DNA of 34,263 bases from Limisphaera sp. (lineage in GTDB: Bacteria > Verrucomicrobiota > Verrucomicrobiia > Limisphaerales > Limisphaeraceae): assembly GCA_026417315.1 (NCBI GenBank), contig JAOADM010000011.1, forward strand, positions 1 to 34,263. Direction: 5' to 3'. The notes beneath the pieces are model-generated. The model ran no database searches. It was not told the origin of the DNA and worked only from the letters and a program-made list of their open reading frames with translations. Positions 8,122 to 15,941 of the stretch are shown here, in pieces. Position numbers and translations under genes: made by a program. How positions within the stretch are numbered: position 1 is the stretch's first letter; every line of letters starts with the position of its first letter.

Positions 8122-8646
8122 TCAAGGCTCGAACTCGTGCACCACCTCGGCCCGGGGCCGCCGCGGGGTCCGCGCCGGTTGTTCGGCCGGCCAGCCAATC
8201 GGGAACAGCGCCACCGGCCGGAGCCCGGGGCGCAACTTCAGGCGACGCGCCAGCTCCGCCTCGTCGAAGGCACCGACCCAGCAGGTGGCCAATCCCAGCG
8301 CCGCCACGGCCAGCTCCGCATACGCCGCGGCGATCGTGGCGTCCTGAATGCTGTACAGCGTTTCACCCTTGGCCCCGTATTTCGCCGCCGAGCGGGCCGG
8401 ATCGGCACAGAACACCAGCACCACCGGCGCCTGGGCAATGAACATCTGGTTGTAGCACAGGGCGGCCAGCGCACGTATCGTCGGCGGATCTTTCACCACC
8501 ACGATCTCATAGGCCTGAAGATTTCCGGCGGACGGCGCCCGCTGGGCCGCTTGCAGGATCTTCTCCAGTTGCTCGGGCGCCAGAGGCCGCGGCTGATAGG
8601 CCCGGACCGATTGCCGGGTCTCCACCGTTGCAAAAAAATCCTTCAT
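8122..8646 (-). CDS. Nitroreductase-family flavoprotein, 174 aa
   Basis: Nitroreductase-fold enzymes are FMN-dependent, usually dimeric oxidoreductases using NAD(P)H. The N-terminus (TRQSVRAYQPRPLAPEQLEKILQAAQRAPSAGN) gives the R-x-S-x-R FMN phosphate-binding motif and the APSAGNLQ segment. The central part includes AAYAELAVAALGLATCWVGAF, the usual second FMN-side helix. The C-terminus gives PVALFPIGWPAE followed by a basic tail. At 174 residues it is at the short end of the family. The start ATG 8646 fits both the domain and a promoter-like pair immediately upstream. It is divergent from the PocR/AraC regulator, with 641 bases between them. Physiological substrate unknown. Confidence 0.93.
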   Translation of the reverse strand: MKDFFATVETRQSVRAYQPRPLAPEQLEKILQAAQRAPSAGNLQAYEIVVVKDPPTIRALAALCYNQMFIAQAPVVLVFCADPARSAAKYGAKGETLYSIQDATIAAAYAELAVAALGLATCWVGAFDEAELARRLKLRPGLRPVALFPIGWPAEQPARTPRRPRAEVVHEFEP

Positions 8647-8659
8647 AGCTCAGGCGCTC

Positions 8660-8688
8660 AACATAAGGAGAGGTGCCACCCGCGACAA
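8660..8688 (-). promoter_or_regulatory. Candidate promoter for the nitroreductase gene
   Basis: Read on the minus strand, TTGTCG (8688-8683) and TATGTT (8665-8660) are separated by 17 bases. Each box matches the sigma-70 consensus at four of six positions. The predicted transcription start would be about 7 bases before ATG 8646, giving a very short leader. Confidence 0.4.
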
Positions 8689-8972
8689 CCATCAAACCGC
8701 GCCGGGCGAAATGCTGCCCGGGGAACGGGCGGGCTCCGGGCAAAACACCCTGCTCGGTTGCAGCGGCGTTGAACCAGCCGGTCCCGCGTATTCCGAGATC
8801 CGCCTTGGGGCGATTCCCGGAGTGTACCCGGGCTGCGCGAAGGGGCTCCGGGTTTCCCGGGGGCTCGATCTGGTGCGGCAAAGGGACACCGGGGCCTGCG
8901 CCGGAGGTGCGAACGAAATGCCGCAGGGGCAACAGAACCCGGAGACGTTCGTCCTGGCCCGCCCGGGTCAGC

Positions 8973-9009
8973 ATTCCGATCGGAATCCGTCCCACGGTTG
9001 CGGATTCCG
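8973..9009. promoter_or_regulatory. Clustered ATTCCG/CGGAAT half-sites, candidate operator
   Basis: A perfect 14-base palindrome, ATTCCGATCGGAAT (8973-8986), overlaps the left arm of a second inverted repeat, CGGAATCCG (8981-8989) and CGGATTCCG (9001-9009), spaced by 11 bases. One further ATTCCGA lies at 8790-8796 in the same intergenic region. The arrangement resembles tandem binding sites for a dimeric regulator. The adjacent PocR/AraC protein or another factor could bind; no direct evidence is available. Confidence 0.45.
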
Positions 9010-9252
9010 TGAATCTTGGTGGCGAGGGTCCCGGTCCGGTGCCGCTGCGGCGTCCCGACCGTCGGGCCGGCCATTCATCCCCTTGAGGGTTCCAAGGGCA
9101 TCCGGCCATGGTCTGCTTCGGCGGTCAGCCGGACCGGAGTCCGTGAGTCGGAGCTCGAAGCCGTTGGGCCGATCCGGCCGTGGATGGGCGGGCGGGTCGC
9201 GACTGCTTTGGCATCGGGCGGGCCATGTTCGACCAGGCCGCATGGTTCGCAG

Positions 9253-9281
9253 TTGTGGCGCAGGGGCGTTTGGCCTAAATT
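9253..9281 (+). promoter_or_regulatory. Candidate promoter for the PocR/AraC regulator
   Basis: TTGTGG (9253-9258) and TAAATT (9276-9281) are 17 bases apart. Transcription would start at about 9288, coinciding with the first ATG, so the message would be leaderless if that ATG is used. If ATG 9432 is the real start, the leader would be about 144 bases. Confidence 0.4.
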
Positions 9282-9287
9282 GGTGCC

Positions 9288-10325
9288 ATGCAAACAACCG
9301 CTGCTCAGTCCTCACCTGAGCAAGCCACCCCTGCCGCCGCCCGGTCCGGCGGTGCCGGCAAATCGCCCGTGGAGAAAAACTCTCCGGCTCAGCCCTCGGG
9401 GCGAGAGGTCGCCGCCGAGAAGGTCACCCTGATGAACCCGGCGGAAAGCCGGAGCCTCATCGAGGCGCTGTTGCGCTCGGAGATTTACCAGGAGTACGAG
9501 CGGGCCTTTTCCGAGGCCACGGGTCTGGTGGTCTCGTTGCGTCCGGTGGAAAGCTGGCGTCTGACCCACCACGGCAAACGCAACGAGAGCCCGTTCTGCA
9601 GTTTGATGTCGGAAAAAAGCCGGTCCTGTGCCGCCTGCCTGCAGGTGCAGGAGCGGCTGGTGGCCATGGCCGTGGAGGGCGCCCGCACGATCACGTGTTT
9701 TGCCGGCATGAGTGACACGGCCGTGCCCATCCGGCTCGGCAACCAGGTGGTCGGGTTTCTCCAGACCGGGCAGGTCTTCCGGAAACGACCCACGCGCAGT
9801 CAGTTTGCCAAAGTGTGCGAGACGCTGGAGCAGTGGGGTCTGGAGTACGACCGGCGTCGGCTCGAAGAGGCCTTCTTCAAAACGCGGGTGGTTTCGCCGC
9901 GACAGCATGAGTCGGTGGTCAAACTTCTGACCATCTTTGCGCAGCATCTGGCGATGATCAGCAACCAGGTGCTGCTCCAGCAGAAGAACGCCGAACCGCC
10001 GGTGATCACCCGGGCCAAGGAATACATTTTGGAACACATGGCCGAGGATTTGTCGCTCGGCCGCGTGGCCAAGGCGGTCAACACCAGCACGTTCTACTTC
10101 TGCAAGATGTTCAAAAAGGCCACCGGCATTAATTTCACGGATTACCTGTCGCGGGTGCGCATCGAGAGAGCCAAGAACCTGTTGCTCAACCCGAACCTGC
10201 GCGTCAGTGAAATTGCCTTCGAGGTGGGGTTCCAGTCGCTGACGCATTTCAACCGCGTGTTCAAAAAGATTCTCGGCCAGTCCCCGACCCAGTACCGGGC
10301 GCAGCTCCTGGGCAAGCAGGGCTGA
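9288..10325 (+). CDS. AraC-family transcription regulator with PocR sensor domain, 345 aa
   Basis: The protein has a disordered N-terminus (about residues 1-48, rich in Ala/Ser/Pro). A PocR ligand-binding domain follows (about 50-200), with the Cys-containing signature SPFCSLMSEKSRSCAACLQVQ...TCFAGMSDTAVPIRLGNQVVGFLQTGQV. The C-terminal AraC double helix-turn-helix (about 240-340) has SLGRVAKAVNTSTFYFCKMFKKATGINFTDYLSRVRIERAK and the second helix-turn-helix VSEIAFEVGFQSLTHFNRVFKK. PocR domains are known to sense small organic compounds, as in propanediol utilisation. ATG 9432 (residue 49), preceded by AGAAGG, is an alternative start that would remove the disordered part. It sits 243 bases upstream of the acyl-CoA operon on the same strand, so control of that operon by a small acid, alcohol or aldehyde is a reasonable inference. 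Confidence 0.93.
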   Translation: MQTTAAQSSPEQATPAAARSGGAGKSPVEKNSPAQPSGREVAAEKVTLMNPAESRSLIEALLRSEIYQEYERAFSEATGLVVSLRPVESWRLTHHGKRNESPFCSLMSEKSRSCAACLQVQERLVAMAVEGARTITCFAGMSDTAVPIRLGNQVVGFLQTGQVFRKRPTRSQFAKVCETLEQWGLEYDRRRLEEAFFKTRVVSPRQHESVVKLLTIFAQHLAMISNQVLLQQKNAEPPVITRAKEYILEHMAEDLSLGRVAKAVNTSTFYFCKMFKKATGINFTDYLSRVRIERAKNLLLNPNLRVSEIAFEVGFQSLTHFNRVFKKILGQSPTQYRAQLLGKQG

Positions 10326-10431
10326 ACGCCGCTCGAGATCTGCTGCGGGTCCGGCCGTTGCCTCCGGGGAGGTGGCAGAGCTGCTTCAATGGTTCGGATT
10401 TGGCGGGTCGGCCACAAAAAACGGTGATCTT

Positions 10432-10459
10432 TTGACAAGTCGGGCCAAGCCGCCACCAT
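10432..10459 (+). promoter_or_regulatory. Weak candidate promoter for the acyl-CoA operon
   Basis: A consensus -35 box TTGACA (10432-10437) is followed 16 bases later by CACCAT (10454-10459), a poor -10 match. A weak -10 box is what would be expected at a promoter needing an activator such as the upstream AraC-type protein, but this is inference. The leader would be about 100 bases. Confidence 0.3.
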
Positions 10460-10568
10460 GGGGTGGTGCATCTTGGGAGCGCGGCCGGTCGGCTCCAACC
10501 GCGCCGGCGCCGCCCGGATCGACAGGACCGTTGCGGCCGGGAACCGCGACGGCTGAAAACACATTGCT

Positions 10569-12692
10569 ATGTTGGAATCGTTGCTTTCTCCGAACACGGT
10601 GGCCGTGATTGGCGCCTCGCGCAGCCCCGGCAAGGTGGGCCACGCGGTGGTGGCCAACCTGCTGGCCAGCGGCTTTCAGGGCACCATTGTCCCCGTCAAC
10701 CCGCAAGCCAGTGAAGTGCTCGGCCTGCCCTGCTATCCCAGCCTGGACGCCTACGGCAAGCCCGTGGACATGGCCGTGATCGTCGTACCTCCCCCTGCGG
10801 TCCGGGAGGCTTTGGAGAGCGCCATTCGGGCCGGTGCCAGGGCCGTGGTGGTCATCACTGCGGGTTTCAAGGAGGTCGGCCCGGAGGGCGCGGCGCTGGA
10901 ACGGGAGCTGGTGGAGCGTTGTGCGGCGGCGGGCGTCCGGCTCATGGGCCCCAACTGTCTGGGGGTCATGAACCTTCATCACCGGATGAACGCCACCTTT
11001 GCCGCCGCCCTGCCGCCGCCCGGCCCCATCTCGGTGATCTCCCAGTCGGGCGCTCTCTGCGTGGCCATTCTGGACTGGGCCGTCAAGGAACGGGTGGGCC
11101 TCAGCAAGGTCCTCAGCATTGGCAACAAGGCCGACCTGAACGAAGCCGATTTTCTCGAAGCCCTCACCGAAGACCGGGAAACCCGTGTCATTGTCAGCTA
11201 TCTCGAGAACATCACCGACGGCAACAAATTCCTGCAAGTGGCGGAGGCGGCCGCGTCCGTGAAACCCGTCATCGTGTTGAAGGTGGGCATCACCCAGGCC
11301 GGCGCGAAAGCCGCTTCCTCGCACACGGGCAGCCTGGCGGGCGCGGACATGGCCTACGGGGCCGCGTTCAAACGGGCCGGAGTCATCCGCGCCGAGCATT
11401 TCGAGGAGCTTTTCGACTACGCCCGCGCCTTCGCCTTTCAACCGCTGCCGCGCGGGAACCGTGTGGTCGTCATCACCAATGCGGGCGGACCCGGCATCAT
11501 GGCCGCGGATGCGGCCGAGCTGCGGGGCTTGCGCATGGTGGCGCCCTCCGAACCCATTCGGCAGCGCCTGCGCCAGGCTCTGCCCGCGGCGGCCTCGGTC
11601 GGCAACCCCGTGGACGTCATCGGGGATGCCGACCCCGACCGGTACATGGCGGCCTTCGAACTGGTGCAGGAGGATGAAACCGTGGACGCCATCATCGTGC
11701 TGGTCACGCCGCAGAACATGACCCGGCCCACGGAATTGGCCCGTCGGCTCATTGAAGCCCACCGCGGGGTCAAGCCCGTGCTGGCCGCATTCATGGGCGG
11801 TCGCGAGGTGGCGGCGGCCCAGGAGTTGCTCGTGGGCGCCGGCATCCCCAATTACCCCTCCCCGGAACGGGCCGTGGCCGCTCTGAAGGCCATGTGCGAT
11901 TATTCCGCCTGGCGCAACCGGCCGCCCCGGGTGGTCGCCCGCATCGCCGTCAATCGCCGCCGCGTCAACCGCGTCCTGCAGTGGCACGTCCGCAGCGGCA
12001 CCCGTCAGGTGGGCGAGGTCGAAGCCAAAGAGATCCTGCGTGCCTACGACTTCAACGTGTTGCCGGGCCAACTGGCGCGCACGGCCGATGAGGCCGTCGA
12101 AGTGGCGGAACGCATCGGATACCCGGTGGTGCTCAAGATTTCCTCTCCGGACATCATCCACAAATCCGACTTTGGCGGGGTCCGCATCAACCTGGCCACG
12201 GCCGAACAGGTCCGGGATGCCTTTGACCTGATGATGGTGCGCATCCAGAGGCGGGCCCCCCGGGCCCGGGTGCGGGGCGCATACGTCGAAAAGATGGGAC
12301 CCCGGGGCCGGGAGGTGATTCTCGGGATGACCCGCGACCCGAATTTCGGTCCCCTGTTGATGTTCGGCCTGGGTGGCATTTTTGTGGAAGTGATGAAGGA
12401 CGTGACCTTTTACCTGGCGCCCATCACCCAGGACGAGGCCATGCAAATGCTCAAGAGCACCCGCTCGTACGCGCTGTTGGAGGGGGCGCGGGGCCAGGAG
12501 CCCGTGGATCTGGAGGCCATCGCCAGCGCCCTGCAACGCATCAGCCAGCTGGCCACCGACTATCCCCAAATCCAGGAACTCGACATCAATCCCTTTGTGG
12601 TCGGCCCGGTCGGCATGCGCCCGTACGTGGCCGACGCCCGCATGACCCTGACCGGTCTCGATGCTTCCGCCCATGAGCAAGTCGCCCATTAA
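10569..12692 (+). CDS. ADP-forming acyl/acetyl-CoA synthetase, alpha-beta fusion, 707 aa
   Basis: This family interconverts acyl-CoA + ADP + Pi with acid + CoA + ATP. Domains in order: a CoA-binding Rossmann domain (TVAVIGASRSPGKVGHAVV, about residues 8-140), succinyl-CoA-ligase-like flavodoxin domains (about 145-450) and an ATP-grasp domain (about 480-700). The expected phosphohistidine is H252 in SSHTGSLAG, and the second conserved histidine is H531 in IIHKSDFGGV, so the enzyme looks catalytically intact. The same domain set forms the N-terminal part of Pat-type protein acetyltransferases, but here no GNAT domain is attached; one is found on the next gene. Its 3' end overlaps the CoA-transferase gene, indicating translational coupling. 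Direction (acetate activation or ATP production from acyl-CoA) cannot be read from sequence. Confidence 0.94.
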   Translation: MLESLLSPNTVAVIGASRSPGKVGHAVVANLLASGFQGTIVPVNPQASEVLGLPCYPSLDAYGKPVDMAVIVVPPPAVREALESAIRAGARAVVVITAGFKEVGPEGAALERELVERCAAAGVRLMGPNCLGVMNLHHRMNATFAAALPPPGPISVISQSGALCVAILDWAVKERVGLSKVLSIGNKADLNEADFLEALTEDRETRVIVSYLENITDGNKFLQVAEAAASVKPVIVLKVGITQAGAKAASSHTGSLAGADMAYGAAFKRAGVIRAEHFEELFDYARAFAFQPLPRGNRVVVITNAGGPGIMAADAAELRGLRMVAPSEPIRQRLRQALPAAASVGNPVDVIGDADPDRYMAAFELVQEDETVDAIIVLVTPQNMTRPTELARRLIEAHRGVKPVLAAFMGGREVAAAQELLVGAGIPNYPSPERAVAALKAMCDYSAWRNRPPRVVARIAVNRRRVNRVLQWHVRSGTRQVGEVEAKEILRAYDFNVLPGQLARTADEAVEVAERIGYPVVLKISSPDIIHKSDFGGVRINLATAEQVRDAFDLMMVRIQRRAPRARVRGAYVEKMGPRGREVILGMTRDPNFGPLLMFGLGGIFVEVMKDVTFYLAPITQDEAMQMLKSTRSYALLEGARGQEPVDLEAIASALQRISQLATDYPQIQELDINPFVVGPVGMRPYVADARMTLTGLDASAHEQVAH

Positions 12693-14556
12693 ATTCGATC
12701 CGAACTGGAAACAGAAGTACGCCGCTCAAATCCAGACGGCCGAAGAGGCCGTGCGCCGGGTCCGGCCCGGTCAACGCGTCTTCGTGGGCACCGGCTGCGC
12801 CGAGCCCCTGGCCCTGGTTCGGGCCCTCACCCGGCGAGCGCAGGAACTGCCCGACACGGAGATCGTCCACCTGCTTACGTTCGGCGAGGCCCCGTATGCG
12901 CACCGCGAGCTGACCCAGTACTTCCGCGTCAACTCCTTTTTCATTGCGGAAAACGTCCGCAACATCATTCAGGAGGGACTCGGCGACTACACCCCGATCC
13001 ACCTGTCCGACATCCCGCGACTTTTCCACTCCGGTCAGCTTCCCCTGGACGTCGCCCTTATCCAGGTGAGTCCGCCCGACGAAAACGGCATGTGCAGCCT
13101 GGGAATCTCGGGGGACATCGTCAAAAGCGCCGCCGAAAACGCCTCCCTGGTCATCGCCCAGGGGAATCCCAACATGCCCTGGACGCACGGCGACTCGCTC
13201 ATCGACATTCTGAAACTGGACATCCTCGTTCCCTGCGAAGATCCGCTGCTGGAAGTGCCGCCCGCCGAGGTCACCGACGTCACCCGCCAGATCGCCGAGT
13301 ACATTGCCGCGCTCATCGACGACGGCTCCACGCTCGAACTCGGCATCGGCCGCATCCCGCACGCCCTCCTCGGGTTCCTCACCGACAAGCGGGACCTCGG
13401 GATCCACACCGAGATGATCACCGACGACATCATCCCCCTCATCGAGGCGGGCGTGATCACGGGCAAACGCAAAACCCTCGACCGCGGCAAGATCGTCACC
13501 AGCTTCTGCCTCGGCACCCGCAGGCTCTACGATTACATCGATCGGAACCCCGTCTTCTCCTTTCAGCCGACCGAGTACGTCAACGACCCGCACATCATCA
13601 GTCAGCAGCACAAAATGGTGGCCGTGAACGTCGCGCTGGAGGTGGATCTTACCGGTCAGGTTTGCGCCGATTCCCTGGGATCCAAGTTCTTCAGCGGCGT
13701 GGGGGGCCAGGTGGACTTCAACCGGGGTGCCGCCAAGGCGCCGGGCGGCAAGGCCATCATCGCGCTCCCGTCCACCGCGCAAAACGGGACCGTCTCCCGT
13801 ATCGTCACCCGGCTCAGTCCCGGTGCCGGCGTCGTCACCCCCCGCGCGGGGGTCAACTACGTCGTCACCGAATACGGCGTGGCCTATCTCCACGGGAAAA
13901 GCGTTTCCGAGCGGGCCCTGGCTCTCATCAGCATCGCCCACCCCAAGTTCCGTGCCCAGCTCCTGCGGGAGGCCATCGAAGCCAAGTATCTCTCCGCGGA
14001 AATGGCGGACAAGGAGGGCAAGATCATCGTCGGCCCCAAGGAACTGCGCACCACCTTCCTGCTCAACGACGGCACGCTGATCAATTTCCGGCCCATCCAC
14101 CCCACCGACGTGCCCCGCATGCGGGAGCATTTCTACAGCCTTTCCCAGCAATCCATCTATTTCCGCTTCATGCAGGCGGTCAAAGACGGCGTCATTCCCC
14201 GCCGGCAGATCGAGGACTTCGTCTACATCGATCATCGCAACGACGTCTGCATCGTGGGCGTGCTGCCGGATCCGGCGGGCGAACAGATCATCGCCATCGG
14301 CAGTTACTACCTCAACCCCAGGACCAACCGTGCGGAGGTGGCCTTCACCGTGCACGACGCCTGGCAACGCCGGGGCATCGGCACCTTTCTGCTCAAACAC
14401 CTCATGCGGATTGCGCGCCGCAACGGCATCAGCGGCTTCACCGCCGAGGTCCTGGTGGAGAACAAGGCCATGCAGGCCGTGTTCAACAAGGCCGAGTGCA
14501 AGGTCAGCAGCCGCCTGGTGGGCAATGTGTACCACTATGAGCTGGAGTTCACCTGA
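12661..14556 (+). CDS. Acetyl-CoA hydrolase/CoA-transferase fused to Pat-like GNAT acetyltransferase, 631 aa
   Basis: The N-terminal two thirds (about residues 10-460) is a family I CoA-transferase of the acetyl-CoA hydrolase/4-hydroxybutyrate CoA-transferase type. The predicted catalytic glutamate is E251 in GIHTEMITDD. The conserved FFSGVGGQVDFNRGAAKAPGGKAI and YVVTEYGVAYLHGKSVSERA blocks follow. The last third (about 471-631) is a GNAT domain: the start FRPIHPTDVPRMREHFYSLSQQSIYFRF resembles the acetyltransferase part of Pat/YfiQ, and the acetyl-CoA loop is Q569-RRGIG. The protein could therefore make or use acetyl-CoA and also acetylate proteins. A second in-frame ATG at 12673 is an equally good start; either way the gene overlaps the preceding synthetase by 20-32 bases. 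The deacetylase gene follows 49 bases later. Both domain calls are firm; the protein-acetylating role is inferred. Confidence 0.94.
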   Translation: MLPPMSKSPIKFDPNWKQKYAAQIQTAEEAVRRVRPGQRVFVGTGCAEPLALVRALTRRAQELPDTEIVHLLTFGEAPYAHRELTQYFRVNSFFIAENVRNIIQEGLGDYTPIHLSDIPRLFHSGQLPLDVALIQVSPPDENGMCSLGISGDIVKSAAENASLVIAQGNPNMPWTHGDSLIDILKLDILVPCEDPLLEVPPAEVTDVTRQIAEYIAALIDDGSTLELGIGRIPHALLGFLTDKRDLGIHTEMITDDIIPLIEAGVITGKRKTLDRGKIVTSFCLGTRRLYDYIDRNPVFSFQPTEYVNDPHIISQQHKMVAVNVALEVDLTGQVCADSLGSKFFSGVGGQVDFNRGAAKAPGGKAIIALPSTAQNGTVSRIVTRLSPGAGVVTPRAGVNYVVTEYGVAYLHGKSVSERALALISIAHPKFRAQLLREAIEAKYLSAEMADKEGKIIVGPKELRTTFLLNDGTLINFRPIHPTDVPRMREHFYSLSQQSIYFRFMQAVKDGVIPRRQIEDFVYIDHRNDVCIVGVLPDPAGEQIIAIGSYYLNPRTNRAEVAFTVHDAWQRRGIGTFLLKHLMRIARRNGISGFTAEVLVENKAMQAVFNKAECKVSSRLVGNVYHYELEFT

Positions 14557-14605
14557 ACCGGGGAACTTCGCCCTGCGGGCCGGCTGAAGGCGGCCCGCCT
14601 CGAGC

Positions 14606-15751
14606 ATGAGCGATCGCATCCTGGCCTTGGTGTACGCGCCGGAAACCGAGGCGCTCAGCTATCCGCCGGACTGTCCCTTCAAAACCCAGCGCGCTTCCGC
14701 CACCCGTCGGCAGTTGCTCAACGCCGGTCTGCTGGGCGCCCCTCACCTGTGCGAGGTCCGTCCCCAACCCGCCTCCCGCGCGCAACTCGAACGCATCCAC
14801 ACGCCGCGGTACCTTGATCTTCTCCAGCGCGCCGCCCGCGGCGAGCTGACCGCCGAGGGGCTTCACGCCGGCCTCGGTGGGCCCGATACCCCCGTCTTCC
14901 GCGACCTCTGGGATTACGCGTGCTGGGCCTGCGGGGCCGGCCTGACGGCTGCCGAACTCATTTTGCAAGGTCGGGCCCACATCGCCTTCAACCTCCACGG
15001 CGGGTTCCATCACGCCCACCCGGAACACGCCGGCGGTTTCTGTTACCTCAATGACGTCGCCCTCGCCTGCGATTTCCTGGCCGCCGCGGGCCGACGGGTC
15101 ATGGCCCTGGACCTCGATGCCCATCACGGGGACGGCGTGCAGGCCATCTTCTACCAGCGCAGCGACGTGCTGACCGTCTCGCTGCACGAGTCCGGAAGCA
15201 CCCTCTACCCCGGGACCGGATTCGAGCAGGAGCTCGGAGAGGGCCCCGGTTTCGGCTACAACGTCAACGTCCCCCTGCCCGCCGGCACCTACGATGCCGC
15301 TTTCCTCAAAGCCTACCAGACCATCGTTCCGTCTTTGCTCGAAGCCTTTCGACCGGAGGTTCTGGTCGTCGAACTGGGCATGGACATTCTCGCCGGCGAC
15401 CCGCTCACCCACCTTCAGATGACCAACAACGTCGTGCTGGAAATCGCGCGGCACCTCCGACAAACAGGGCTGCCCCTCCTGGTATGCGGAGGGGGCGGCT
15501 ACCAGTTCGAACCCACGGTGCGCGGTTGGGCGCTGGCCTGGCGAACGCTGGCCGGCGAGGAGGGAGACGACGCCTGGGCCTTCGGCCTCGGCGGTGCGAT
15601 GATGAGCACCCTCGACTGGGTCGGCGGCTGGCGCGATCCCGAACGTCCCGTGCCGGACGAGCTTCGCAACCGCGTGGAGCCGGAGCTGGCGCGCACTCTG
15701 GAGACCCTGCGGCGCATTCATCCCCTGCTGCAGGCCCGGAGTGCACGGTAG
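14606..15751 (+). CDS. Histone-deacetylase-family (AcuC-like) lysine deacetylase, 381 aa
   Basis: Class I/II deacetylases are zinc enzymes that remove acetyl groups from lysine or polyamines. The whole active site is visible: the His dyad H135-H136 in HGGFHHAHP, zinc ligands D171 and H173 in DLDAHHGDG, the third zinc ligand D260 in ELGMDILAGDP, and the catalytic tyrosine Y299 in GGGGYQ. Length is that of the bacterial AcuC group. The gene lies between the GNAT fusion and acetyl-CoA synthetase, the same association as acuC with acsA in Bacillus, where AcuC deacetylates the synthetase. Deacetylation of the downstream Acs is the favoured inference; acetylpolyamine amidohydrolase activity is the alternative. 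Confidence 0.93.
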   Translation: MSDRILALVYAPETEALSYPPDCPFKTQRASATRRQLLNAGLLGAPHLCEVRPQPASRAQLERIHTPRYLDLLQRAARGELTAEGLHAGLGGPDTPVFRDLWDYACWACGAGLTAAELILQGRAHIAFNLHGGFHHAHPEHAGGFCYLNDVALACDFLAAAGRRVMALDLDAHHGDGVQAIFYQRSDVLTVSLHESGSTLYPGTGFEQELGEGPGFGYNVNVPLPAGTYDAAFLKAYQTIVPSLLEAFRPEVLVVELGMDILAGDPLTHLQMTNNVVLEIARHLRQTGLPLLVCGGGGYQFEPTVRGWALAWRTLAGEEGDDAWAFGLGGAMMSTLDWVGGWRDPERPVPDELRNRVEPELARTLETLRRIHPLLQARSAR

Positions 15752-15812
15752 CCCCGCCGCGCGAAAGGCGCCGGCTCCTCGTTGCGCGGATCCCCGGAAC
15801 CGGCCACGCGCA

Positions 15813-15841
15813 GGGCGGCGCATGCGGGAGCCGAGCCGCCC
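15813..15841 (+). terminator. Weak hairpin after the deacetylase gene
   Basis: Arms GGGCGGC (15813-15819) and GCCGCCC (15835-15841) could pair around a 15-base loop between the deacetylase stop and the acs promoter. There is no T tract, so it may attenuate rather than terminate, or may be accidental in GC-rich sequence. Confidence 0.25.
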
Positions 15842-15877
15842 GTGCGACCGGACAAACGACCCGTGGGGCGAAGCGGG

Positions 15878-15906
15878 TTGACAGGCCCTCCCCTGCGTGC
15901 TTTGAT
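15878..15906 (+). promoter_or_regulatory. Sigma-70-type promoter of acs
   Basis: A perfect -35 box TTGACA (15878-15883) is followed 17 bases later by TTTGAT (15901-15906), a four-of-six -10 match. The predicted transcription start near 15913 gives a leader of about 29 bases before ATG 15942. An AGGA lies at 15916-15919, too far from the ATG for a normal Shine-Dalgarno role. This gives acs its own promoter in addition to any read-through from the operon. Confidence 0.65.
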
Positions 15907-15941
15907 CTTTTGCACAGGAAGCGAAAAGCTAAACGCGACTT

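Larger units (their letters stand above)
8647..9287. other. Divergent control region between nitroreductase and PocR/AraC regulator
   Basis: This 641-base stretch contains no credible gene; its open frames are short, Pro/Arg/Gly-rich and overlap on both strands. It carries promoter-like pairs at both ends (8660-8688 minus and 9253-9281 plus) and a cluster of ATTCCG half-sites in the middle (8790-8796 and 8973-9009). It is long for a simple divergent promoter, so an unrecognised small RNA or peptide cannot be excluded. Confidence 0.45.

Noticed and set aside
12586-14619. 677-residue minus-strand open frame opposite the CoA-transferase-GNAT gene
   Set aside because: Asp/Gly/Val-rich shadow frame produced by codon bias of the real gene; no domain recognised.
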